From contig CAWCUZ010000001.1 of assembly GCA_963798795.1 (NCBI GenBank), positions 1,798,001-1,862,000 on the forward strand: 64,000 nucleotides of DNA, written 5' to 3'. The notes below the pieces were generated by a model, which saw only the letters and a list, made by a program, of their open reading frames with translations, was not told where the DNA came from and made no database searches. Positions 18,319-28,182 of the stretch are shown here, piece by piece. The stretch is from CAWCUZ01 sp963798795. GTDB taxonomy: Bacteria; Acidobacteriota; Vicinamibacteria; Vicinamibacterales; SCN-69-37. The translations under genes and the position numbers were made by a program. Position 1 is the first letter of the stretch, and each line of letters opens with the position of its first letter.

Positions 18319-18783
18319 ATGATGCGTTCACGGTGCACGGGTCGGGCGCTCTCGATTCTCGGCGCCGTGGCACTCACGCTCTCGTGGGCCGCTGGCGCCG
18401 GTTGCCGGCTCCGCGATGAGACGAGCACGCCGCCGGACGTGGCCGCGGCGCCGGCCGATGCCCTGCGCACGCCGTCCGGCCTCGCCTCCAAGGTGCTGCG
18501 GGTCGGACTCGGCAGCATCCACCCGGGTCCGCGTTCTCTCGTGACCGTGCACTACACGGGTTGGCAGACCGACGGCACGATGTTCGACAGCTCGGTGCAG
18601 CGGGGCACGCCGGCGACCTTCAGGCTGGACCAGGTGATCCCCGGCTGGGCCGAAGGCGTCCAGTTGATGGTGGTCGGCGAGAAGCGGCGGTTCTGGATTC
18701 CCGCCAGGCTCGCCTACGAGGGCACGCCCGATCGACCGCAGGGCATGCTCGTCTTCGACATCGAGCTGCTCGACGTGCGGTAA
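18319..18783 (+). CDS. FKBP-type peptidyl-prolyl isomerase, exported
   Basis: A 154-residue protein with a hydrophobic N-terminus and a cysteine in LSWAAGAGCRL, which could be a weak lipobox, so it may be a lipoprotein. The FKBP domain spans about 50-153: PRSLVTVHYTGWQTDGTMFD, SVQRGTPATFRLDQVIPGW, EGVQLMVVGEKRRFWIPARL and GMLVFDIELLDVR. The usual aromatic pocket residues Tyr, Phe, Asp and Trp are present. By family it catalyses proline cis-trans isomerisation, here probably in the periplasm. A second ATG at 18322 is equally possible. The gene is followed after 12 bp by the M20 peptidase. Confidence 0.9.
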   Translation: MMRSRCTGRALSILGAVALTLSWAAGAGCRLRDETSTPPDVAAAPADALRTPSGLASKVLRVGLGSIHPGPRSLVTVHYTGWQTDGTMFDSSVQRGTPATFRLDQVIPGWAEGVQLMVVGEKRRFWIPARLAYEGTPDRPQGMLVFDIELLDVR

Positions 18784-18795
18784 GGCGCGGCGCTC

Positions 18796-20291
18796 ATGCG
18801 TGTCGTGCGGACCCTCGCCCTCGTCCTGGTCGTCGGCGTGACGGCGGTCGTCGCGGTGGCAGCGGTCCGCACGCTTCGGCTGCAGGACGTGCAGGCCGCG
18901 CCGCTCGAACCGGCGCGAATCACCGTCGACCCCCCGGCCGCCGCCGCGCGGCTGGCCGGGGCGTTGCGCTTCCCGACCATCAGCTGGGGGGACGCGGCCA
19001 GGCGGGACGACACGGCGTTCGCGAACCTCGGCGCGTACCTCGACGCCGCCTTCCCGCGCGTGCGCGACTCGCTCGAGCACGAGGCGGTGGCGCGCTGGTC
19101 GCGCCTCTACACCTGGACGGGCCGGCGGCCCGATTGCCGCCCGTCATCCTGCTCGCGCACCTCGACGTCGTGCCGGTCGAGCCGGGCACCGGGTCGGCGT
19201 GGACCCATCCGCCGTTCGCCGGCGTCGTCGCGGACGGAAGCGTGTGGGGCCGCGGCGCGATTGACGACAAGGCGGGCGTCCTCGGGCTGCTCGAAGCCGC
19301 CGAGGCGCTGCTCGCCGGCGGCTTCCAGCCGACGCGCACGGTGCTGCTCGCCTTCGGCCACAACGAGGAGGGCGGCGGCGACCCCAGCGGCGCGGCGGCG
19401 ATTGCGAGCCTGCTCGCCTCGCGCGGCGTGCACGACGCCTGGCTGCTCGACGAGGGCGGCATGATCTATCGCCACACGCCCGGCGTGTCGCAGCCGGTGG
19501 CGTTCATCGGCGTCACCGAGAAGACGGCCATCGACGTCGAGCTCGTCGCGCATGCCGCGGGAGGACATGCGTCGATGCCGCCGGGCGATACGGCCGTCGG
19601 CATCCTGGCTGGCGCCCTCGACCGCGTGGCGCGCCATCCGATGCCGGCCCGGCTCCAGGGCCCGACGCTCGCCATGTTCGAGATGCTGGCGCCGCACATG
19701 CCGCTGCTCATGCGCGGCGCGTTCGCAAACCTGTGGCTCACCCGTCCGATCGTCCTCCGGCGACTGGCGTCACAGCCGGAAACCAACGCCACGATCCGGA
19801 CGACCATCGCGCCCACCATGCTCTCGGCGAGTCCGAAGGACAATGTCCTCGCCGCGGAAGCCCGCGCCGTACTGAACGTCCGCCTGCTGCCGCCGGACAC
19901 GGCCGCGGCGGTCGAGGCCCATCTGCATGGCGTCATTGGCGACGATCGCGTGACGGTCGACGCCCGCGGCGGCGGCGCGCCGCCGAATGCGGTAGTGTCC
20001 CCCACCCGCACTCCCGTCTTCACCACGCTCGCCGGCATCGTCCGGGGCGTCTATCCGGAGGTGCTCGTCGCGCCGTTCGTCACGATCGGGGCCACCGATG
20101 CGCGCGAGTATCGCGGCGTCGCCCCGGCCGCCTACCGCTTTCTTCCCATCGACCAGGACGGCGCGGTCGAGCAGATCCACGGCACGAACGAGCACGTGGG
20201 GATCGACGCCTACGCCCGGGCGATCCGCGTCTACGCGACGGTCATCGAGCGGATCGCCGGCGCGGACCCGGTCAGAACTGAAAGTAGATGA
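18796..20291 (+). CDS. M20-family metallopeptidase, membrane-anchored (one frameshift)
   Basis: A protein of about 498 residues with an N-terminal membrane anchor (LALVLVVGVTAVVAVAAV). The frame changes near 19130. After the shift the M20 motifs follow: VILLAHLDVVPVE (zinc His, Asp), VWGRGAIDDKAGV (bridging Asp), FGHNEEGGGD (catalytic Glu, zinc Glu), LLDEGGMI, then the dimerisation domain with AAGGHASMPPGDTA, and a late GTNEHVGIDAY with a zinc His. This arrangement resembles carboxypeptidase S-like M20 enzymes. It would hydrolyse peptides in the periplasm. Its stop overlaps the tail of the convergent MBOAT gene by 20 bp. Confidence 0.85.
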
Positions 20292-21723
20292 ACTGCGCGC
20301 CTTCGAAGTCGCCGAACAGCAGCACCAGGTAGAACACTGCGCCGTAGAGCGCGTATCGCACGGCGCAGCGGCAGGTCCAGCACGGCCGGATTCGCTCCGT
20401 TGGCGCGCCTGGTAGATGTGCACGGCGAGCAGCGGCGCGACGAGCTGCAGGAAGGGCACCACCAGCGACGCCACGGTGTTGGCGCGCCGGCCGCAGATCG
20501 GTGAACGAGCAGCCGCGTGAACGGGCCGAGCTGATGCATCGACTCGGCGCCGGAAGATCAGCCAGCCGTAGCACGTGACGTGGAACATCAGCGACGCCGA
20601 GCGCGACGCGGCCCCAGGTCATCCCCTCCCGCAGGCGCCAGCCGGCTGGCGCGCGACCGGCTGCACGACGCGCGGGCGACGACGAGCACCACGCCCTGGT
20701 AGACGCCCCACACGCACGAAGGTCCACGCGGCGCCGTGCCACAGGCCGCCGAGGACCATCGTGATGAGCAGGTTGCGGTGCGTCTTCCAGCGCCGGCTCC
20801 GCGGTTCCCGCCGAGCGGGATGTAGAGATAGTCGCGCAGCCAGGTCGACAGGCTGATGTGCCAGTTGCGCCAGAATGCCTGCGGCGAGACGACGAAGTAC
20901 GGGAACAGGAAGTTGACGTTCAGCTCGATCCCCATCAGCTTGGACGACGCCGCGCGCGATGTTCGAATAGCCGGCGAAGTCGCCGTAGATCTGGAACGCG
21001 AACGCGTAGACCGCCACCAGCACGTCCAGCCCCGTCGGCGCGGCGGATGGGCCGAAGACCGTGTCCGACCAGCGACGGCCAGGTTGTCGGCGACGAACAT
21101 CTTCTGGAAGCAGCCCCAGCCGATCAGCCACAGGCCTTCGACGATCTGCTCGGCGTCGTGATCCGCCGCGGCCGCTGCGATCTGCGGCAGCAGCGAGCGA
21201 CGCCCGCAGGATCGGTCCCGCCACCAGATGCGGGAAGTAGCGCGACGAACAGCGCGAAGTCGAGAAAGTCGGTCGTCGGGCTCGATCTCGCGCCGGTACA
21301 CGTCGATGACGTAGCTCATCGTCATGAACGTGTAGAACGAGATGCCGATCGGCAGCACGCACGTGGAGCGTGACGCGGATCGAGCGCGCCAGCCGACCAG
21401 GCCAGCGTCGACGACCGGCTGCCGGCAAAGAAATTGAAGTACTTGAAGAACCCGAGCACCCCCAGGTTGAACGCGAGGCTGACCATGAGCGCGAGCCGCC
21501 GGCGGCCGGGCGCCGCCTGCCCGGCCAGGTATCGCGCGCACGAAGAAGTCGACGACCGTCGATCCGATCAGGAGCCCGAGGAACCGCCAGTCCCACGCGG
21601 CGTAGAAGTAGTAGCTGGCCAGCCGACCAGCATCCAGTTCTGGCGCCCGGTGCGGCAGGGCCCGGTAGAGCCGCGTAGACGACCACGAAAGAACGCGACG
21701 AAGTGCAGCGAGTTGAATACCAC
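20272..21723 (-). CDS. MBOAT O-acyltransferase, AlgI-like (frame disrupted)
   Basis: A multi-pass membrane acyltransferase in several frame pieces. It starts VVFNSLHFVAFF (GTG at 21723), then LPIGISFYTFMTMSYVIDVY, LIGWGCFQKMFVADNLA, LNVNFLFPYFV and FWRNWHISLSTWLRDYLYIP with LGGNRG. The catalytic His is in LGGLWHGAAW. The end is FGDFEGAQFIYFQF. These are hallmarks of AlgI/DltB-type enzymes that move an acyl group, usually acetyl, across the membrane to a polysaccharide. It lies 13 bp downstream of a SGNH hydrolase-like gene, the usual periplasmic partner. Breaks fall near 21690, 21640, 21540, 21350, 21230, 21060, 20950, 20800, 20720 and 20500, so the region reads as sequence error. Confidence 0.8.
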
Positions 21724-21736
21724 CGGACGAGGGGGA

Positions 21737-22863
21737 TCAGTGCGGCGCGGCCGGTGCTGCCTCGCCGGCCGTCAGGCCCTGGCGCTCGAGAAAGTCGAAG
21801 AGCGCCGCCGCGACCACGTCGTGCCCGCGCGGCGTGAGGTGGACGTTCCGCTGAAAGAACAGCCCCACCCGGTCGGGCTGGGCGGCCAGAATCGGCTGCA
21901 GGTCCAGCATCGGCAGGCCCAGGGGCGCGAGCGCGTGCGCGAACCGTTCGGTGGCGGCGTTGCGCACCAGATCGCCGCCCGCCGCGTGCACGGCTTGCGC
22001 CAGCCGGTGATAGTCGCCGTCGTCGGTCTGGAAGCGCGCGGGCATGAGCACGATCGCGGTCCGCGCGCCGTGACTCGCCGCCTGTGCGGCGATCAGGCCC
22101 ACGGCCCGGCGCGTCACCTCCAGGCCGTCCAGGATTTCCGGCGGCGGGTCCGCCAGGTAGCTCGTCAACGGCCGTTCGGTCCCCGGGCCGGTGAGCCGCG
22201 CGCGCAGCTCGTCGTACCGCAGGCGCGCGAGCTGCAGCACCATGCTCGATCGCACCAGCCGCCGGAGGGTGTCGCGCGCCGCATCGGCCGCCGCCACCGC
22301 GGGACGCCCGCCGTCGGCCAGCCAGTCGGCCTCGTCGTGCGCTTCGACGGCGTCGTTGCCCACGAACGTGACCACGAGCACGACGTCCGGATCGAACCGT
22401 GCGGCGACCTGGCGGTAGAAGAGCCACTCGTCGACCGGCCCATAGCCCTGCACGCCGGCGTTCACCACGCGCCAGCGGTGCGCCGGATCGGCGGCGGCGA
22501 GGCGCGCCTCGAGGCGTTCGCAGAAGGTCTGGTCGAAGTCGACCTGCACCGAGAGGACGAGCGAATCGCCCAGCACCACGACGCGCCGCTCGCCGGGCGT
22601 CTTCGGGCCGATGTCGTCGGCGTCGCGCACGCCCTGCGCGTTGATGCGGATCTCGGTGCTGAACTCGACGGTCGTGTAGCGCGTGTGCGCGCCGGGCTGC
22701 AGCCGGTGGCCGACGTCGGGATCCTGCATGAAGAGCGACTGGAACCCCGGCGCGGCCTCGGACCCGCCGGCGATGCGGAGGCCGGCTTCGAGGACGGCGA
22801 ACTCGGCGATCAGGATGACGGCGCCAACGGCGAGACGGCGCCACACGCGCGAGCGCGGCACGG

Positions 22864-22867
<4 letters not shown>
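21737..22867 (-). CDS. Membrane-anchored SGNH hydrolase-like protein
   Basis: A 376-residue protein with an N-terminal membrane anchor (LAVGAVILIAEFAVLEAGL). SGNH blocks are present: VVVLGDSLVLS (nucleophile Ser), VVNAGVQGYG (Gly), VVTFVGNDAVE (Asn) and NVHLTPRGHDVVA (Asp/His region). Such proteins work with MBOAT transferases in O-acetylation of exopolysaccharide or peptidoglycan. It is followed by the MBOAT gene and its GTG overlaps the pilT stop as GTGA, so all three may be cotranscribed. Substrate and polymer are not known; the glycan cluster at 43-61 kb is too far away to prove a link. Confidence 0.85.
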
Positions 22868-24027
<1,160 letters not shown>

Positions 24028-25497
24028 GATACAGGGGCCGTCCGCCTGACCCACGCCGCAATGTCATCGACGACCGTCGCGGCCACGTGCCCGGGTGTGT
24101 TGTATTCGATAGGCAGACTGGGCCCGGTGCCGGCGATGAAGAGGTGATTCAGGCCGGGATACGAGTGGAAGGTCACGTTGGCGCGGCCGTCGAGCGCCGC
24201 CTTCCAGCGCGCGAACTCGTCCATCGTGACCTGGTAGTCGCGCTCGCCCTGCAGGACCAGCAGCGGCCGGGTCATGGCGCGGGCCGCCTGCGGCGGGTCG
24301 TAGCCGCGCAGATCCAGCCAGTACGACGCCGGCGCGCCGAAGATGAGCTTGGGATTGCTGGCGTCCGCCGCGGTCAGGCCCCGCACGGTCTCCGTCAGCT
24401 TTCTGGCGTCGTCGATCTGCGTCTGCTCCGCCGGCGTGATGGTGCCGTCCGCGTTGGCGAGGTACTGGATCTGCTCCAGCACGGCCTGGTCGATGGAGCG
24501 CGCCGCGCCGGCCATCACGATGAACCCGTCCGCCTCAGGCGCGGCCGCGGCGATTCGCGGCACCAGCATGCCGCCCAGGCTGTGTCCGAGCACGAAGATC
24601 CGCTTCGGGTCGATGCGCGGCTGGTGCGTCAACAGCTCGACCGCCGCGTGGGCGTCGTCGACAGTCTCTTCGGCCACGGTGAAGGTCGCGACGTTCGCGA
24701 GCCTGGAGGCGTACACCTTCGTGCGTTTGTCGTACCGGAGCACGGCAACCCCGCGCGTCGCCAGCCCCAACGCCAGGTCTTCGAACGGACGATTCGCCGC
24801 GATGCTCTCGTTGCGGTCGTTCGGTCCCGACCCGTGCACCAGCACGACCGCCGGGAACGGGCCGTTGCCGACGGGCACGGTCAACGTACCCGGCAGCGCC
24901 CAGGGCGCCGACCCGACGGTCACGTCGGCTTCGGAATAGGACGAAGGCGAGGCGTACGGCGGCGGACTGTACGGCGCCGCGCTCGCCGACGGCCGCATGT
25001 TCAACCCCGCGACGAGCCCGGCCGCATCGTAGACGACCGACACGTCGACGTTCGTGCCGCCGAACTCGCAGGTCACGATGCCGACGTGGTAGGGCCCGCG
25101 CTCCTCGGTACGCGCGCCGACCTGCCGCTTGAAGGGACCGGCCTGCTGCACGACGGTCGCCCATGCCGCCTGGAGTTTCGCCAACGGCAGCGCGGACTTC
25201 ATCGTGGTGTCGAAGCCGGCTTCGGCCTTCTCGAACTCGCCGGCCGCAAGCAGCGTGACGAACGCCTTGGCCTTGTCTGCAACGGACTGACCGGCCGGCG
25301 CCTGGCCCTGCGAGGCCCCGCGCACGGTCAGCACCGTCGTCGCGAACAGCGCCATCAGGACCATTCCGGTTCCCACTCCACCGCCGCGACGGGGAATCGG
25401 CCGTCGGTTGATCTTCGTCACACCGCCTCCTACGGCAGCCTACAGCCGGGCTCCCGCCACCCCAAGCGCTTTTCGGCCGGCGCCGGCCGCCCGCCGC

Positions 25498-27369
25498 TCA
25501 GCGCGGCACCGCGGGCCCGGGCTTCACGTGGGCCCGCACGACGTCCAGGACGGCGCCGCCGAGCTCGTCCGCCTTGCGCGCGCCGATTCCGTAGACGTGA
25601 CGCAGCGCCTCGAGACTGGCCGGGCGCAGCCGCGCCAGCTCGCGCAGCGTCGTGTCGTGGAAGATCACGTATGGCGGCACGCCACGTTCGCGAGCGAGCT
25701 GCAGACGCATCGCCCGCAGCGCCTCGAACAGATCGCGGTCGACGCCGTCCCACGACGCAGCCTCGACGCGGGACCGCCGCTCCAGCCGCTCTTTCTCCGG
25801 CTTGCGCTGCCTCGCCAGCGACAGGTCCGGCGCGGCGCCCGGGTCCTTCATCAGGGCCACACCGGCCGCGGTCAGCTTCAGGACGGGGTAGCCGTCATCG
25901 GTCTGGCGCAGCAGGCCGCTCACGATGAGCTGCTCGACGTAGCCGCGCACCTCGTCCGCCGAGGCGTCGCGAAGCAGGCCGAACACGCTGAGCGAGGCGT
26001 GGCCCCGCGCGGCCACCTGTTCGTTGTCGCGGCCCCGCAGGACGTTGACGATGTGTCCGGCCCCGAAGCGCTGACCGACGCGCGCGACCGCCGACAGGAC
26101 CTTGCGCGCGACCGTCACCGGATCCGCGATCGCCTCCAGTTCGCCGAGGCAGAAGTCGCACGCGTCGCACTCGCCGCGGTCCGGCGCCTGGCCGAAGTAG
26201 GCCACGAGCCGGCGGTGCCGGCAGCCGACGCTGGCGGCATAGCGCTCCATGTCGCGCATGAGGGCGCGGCGCTCGTCCGAGAGCTCGCCGCCGCGCTCGA
26301 GCAGCAGCCGCCATTTGAGGAAGTCGGCCGTCGAATACAGGAGCACGCACTCGGCCTCGAGCCCGTCACGTCCGGCGCGGCCGGATTCCTGCTGATAGTG
26401 CTCGAGCGACTGCGGTGCGCCCGCGTGGATCACGAACCGCACGTCCGACCGGTCGATGCCCATCCCGAACGCGACGGTCGCCACGACGATGTCGGCGCGC
26501 TCGTCCAGGAACGCGTCCTGCGCGCGGTGGCGTTCGTCGTCAGGCAGCCCCGCGTGATACGCGACGGCGCGCCGGCCCGCGTTGCTCAGCCAGGCGGCCA
26601 GCGCGTCCACTTCGCGCCGCGACTGGCAGTAGATAATGCCCGCCTCGCCGGCGTGCCGCGCGAGCACCTCCTCGATCTGCCGCCGGGCATTCGACCGCGG
26701 CAGCACGCGATAGACCAGGTTGGGGCGGTCGAACGACCCGACGAGCTCCACGGGGCTCCGCAGCCGCAGCTCCGAGACGATGTCGCGGCGGACCCGGACG
26801 GTGGCCGTCGCCGTGTAGGCGTGGAACCCGGTCTCGGGCCACCGCTCGCGCAGGCGGGCCAGCTGCCGGTACTCGGGCCGGAAGTCGTGGCCCCACTGGC
26901 TGATGCAGTGGGCCTCGTCGACGGCAACGAAGCGCGGCGGCCGGGCCTGGAGCCAGCCCAGGAACCCTTCGGCCCCCTCGCCGACGAGCCGCTCGGGCGC
27001 GACGTACAACAGGCGGAAGCGGCCCTCGCGCAGCCCGGCGGTGATTCGCGCACGCTCGTCGCTGCCGAGCGCGCTGTGGTAGGCGGCGGCCGGCACGCCG
27101 TTGCCGACGAGCGTGTCGACCTGGTCCTTCATCAGCGAAATCAGGGGCGAGACGACCAGCGCGACCCCGTTCCCCTCCACCGCTGGCGCCTGAAAGCAGA
27201 GCGATTTGCCGCCTCCGGTCGGCAGCACCACCAGCGAATCACGGCCCGCGAGGATCGCCTCCATCGCTTCGCGCTGGAGCGGCCGAAAAGAGGTATAGCC
27301 CCAGTAGCGTTCGAGGAGAGGACGGAGCGCGTCGGCGGAACTGCAAGACACCGTGGGTTCAAGTATCAC
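25498..27369 (-). CDS. recQ: ATP-dependent DNA helicase RecQ
   Basis: A RecQ-type 3'-5' helicase of about 623 residues for recombination and fork repair. Motifs in order: FRPLQREAMEAIL (motif 0), VVLPTGGGKSLCFQAP (Walker A), VAVDEAHCISQWGHDFR (DEAH plus the RecQ aromatic loop), HAYTATATVRVRRDI, VATVAFGMGIDRSDVRFVIH and QQESGRAGRDG. The zinc-binding RQC part has CRHRRLVAYFGQ and CDACDFC. The C-terminus (about 540-610) is an HRDC domain (PYVIFHDTTLRELARLRP). The frame stays open upstream to 27612, but that stretch overlaps the divergent acpS and has no RecQ similarity, so the GTG at 27369 is chosen; a GTG at 27351 is also possible. Confidence 0.92.
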   Translation of the reverse strand: MILEPTVSCSSADALRPLLERYWGYTSFRPLQREAMEAILAGRDSLVVLPTGGGKSLCFQAPAVEGNGVALVVSPLISLMKDQVDTLVGNGVPAAAYHSALGSDERARITAGLREGRFRLLYVAPERLVGEGAEGFLGWLQARPPRFVAVDEAHCISQWGHDFRPEYRQLARLRERWPETGFHAYTATATVRVRRDIVSELRLRSPVELVGSFDRPNLVYRVLPRSNARRQIEEVLARHAGEAGIIYCQSRREVDALAAWLSNAGRRAVAYHAGLPDDERHRAQDAFLDERADIVVATVAFGMGIDRSDVRFVIHAGAPQSLEHYQQESGRAGRDGLEAECVLLYSTADFLKWRLLLERGGELSDERRALMRDMERYAASVGCRHRRLVAYFGQAPDRGECDACDFCLGELEAIADPVTVARKVLSAVARVGQRFGAGHIVNVLRGRDNEQVAARGHASLSVFGLLRDASADEVRGYVEQLIVSGLLRQTDDGYPVLKLTAAGVALMKDPGAAPDLSLARQRKPEKERLERRSRVEAASWDGVDRDLFEALRAMRLQLARERGVPPYVIFHDTTLRELARLRPASLEALRHVYGIGARKADELGGAVLDVVRAHVKPGPAVPR

Positions 27370-27455
27370 GCGGGCGGCGACTCGACAAGCGGGCCGTGCC
27401 TTACAAAACGGTAAGAAAAAGGTGGTCGGCGGGCAGTTCTTGCCCGGCCCTCGGG

Positions 27456-27461
27456 TACAAT
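27456..27461 (+). promoter_or_regulatory. Putative -10 element (TACAAT) of the aminoacyl-carrier cluster
   Basis: TACAAT lies 26 bases before the acpS start at 27488, in the 118-bp gap between recQ and acpS. It is the likely promoter of the seven-gene run. Confidence 0.4.
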
Positions 27462-27487
27462 CCCGGTGGAAATGGGGCCTGCCCCCG

Positions 27488-27916
27488 ATGGCCCGGAATT
27501 TGAAGAACAAGTCGGCCGTGCGGGTGGGTATCGACGTTGTCCGCATCAGCCGCATTGCGGACTCGATCGGCCGGTTCGGCGACCGTTTCATTCGTCGCCT
27601 CTTCACCGACAACGAGATTACCTACGCACAAAGTGCGCCGGACCTGACGGCCGAACGACTGGCCGCCCGGTTTGCCGCCAAGGAAGCCGCGTTCAAGGCG
27701 CTGGCGCTGGTCGATCGCGGGATCGGCCTGAAATGCGTGGAAGTCCGGCGTGGACCCGATGGCGCGTGCGATCTCGTGCTGCACGGACCGGCGGCGGTGG
27801 CCGCCGCCGAGGCGGGCGTCTCGGATATGTCCGTCAGCCTCAGCCACGAGGATGACTACGCCACCGCCGTCGTGGTGGCGCAGGCAGGCACGCGCGGAGC
27901 AATCGACGGCAGATGA
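27488..27916 (+). CDS. acpS: Holo-[acyl-carrier-protein] synthase
   Basis: A 142-residue phosphopantetheinyl transferase of the AcpS type. It moves the 4'-phosphopantetheine arm of CoA onto a Ser of a carrier protein. The metal-binding Asp16 is in VGIDVVRISRI and Glu66 in RFAAKEAAFKAL. LTAERLAARFAAKEA and SVSLSHEDDYATAVVVA are typical of the family. It opens a seven-gene run, and its stop overlaps the carrier-protein ATG as ATGA, so it is almost certainly dedicated to, or at least coupled with, the ACP encoded next. Whether it is also the housekeeping AcpS of the cell cannot be told from this window. Confidence 0.9.
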   Translation: MARNLKNKSAVRVGIDVVRISRIADSIGRFGDRFIRRLFTDNEITYAQSAPDLTAERLAARFAAKEAAFKALALVDRGIGLKCVEVRRGPDGACDLVLHGPAAVAAAEAGVSDMSVSLSHEDDYATAVVVAQAGTRGAIDGR

Positions 27917-28176
27917 TCATGCACACCACTCGCGATCGAACGGACCAGATTCGGCAGATCCTCAGGGACCATGCGCGGCTCAGCAGGAGCCTCGACGCGC
28001 TCGCCGATGACGCCGACCTCTACCAGGCGGGCATGACTTCCCACGCGAGCGTCAACGTGATGCTCGCCCTCGAGGGCGCGTTCGACATCGAGTTCCCGGA
28101 TCACCTCCTCAAACGCAGCGTATTCGACTCGATCGCCTCCATCCGCGCCGTCGTCGACGAGCTCGTCGCGCGGTGA
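27913..28176 (+). CDS. Acyl (aminoacyl) carrier protein
   Basis: An 87-residue four-helix carrier protein. The phosphopantetheine site is Ser43 in LYQAGMTSHASV, a variant of the usual GxDS with Thr before the Ser. The following helix VNVMLALEGAFDIEFPDHL and the late DSIASIRAVVDELV fit the ACP fold. The sequence is divergent from the fatty-acid ACP. With an amino acid:[carrier protein] ligase five genes downstream, it probably carries an amino acid as a thioester, as described for the Bradyrhizobium system. It is activated by AcpS, with which it is translationally coupled, and is followed after 6 bp by a GH2-like gene. Confidence 0.88.
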   Translation: MIMHTTRDRTDQIRQILRDHARLSRSLDALADDADLYQAGMTSHASVNVMLALEGAFDIEFPDHLLKRSVFDSIASIRAVVDELVAR

Positions 28177-28182
28177 ACGCCG

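Noticed and set aside
25408..27414. Long open frame (668 codons) antisense to recQ
   Set aside because: No domain, and the opposite strand encodes an intact RecQ with all motifs.
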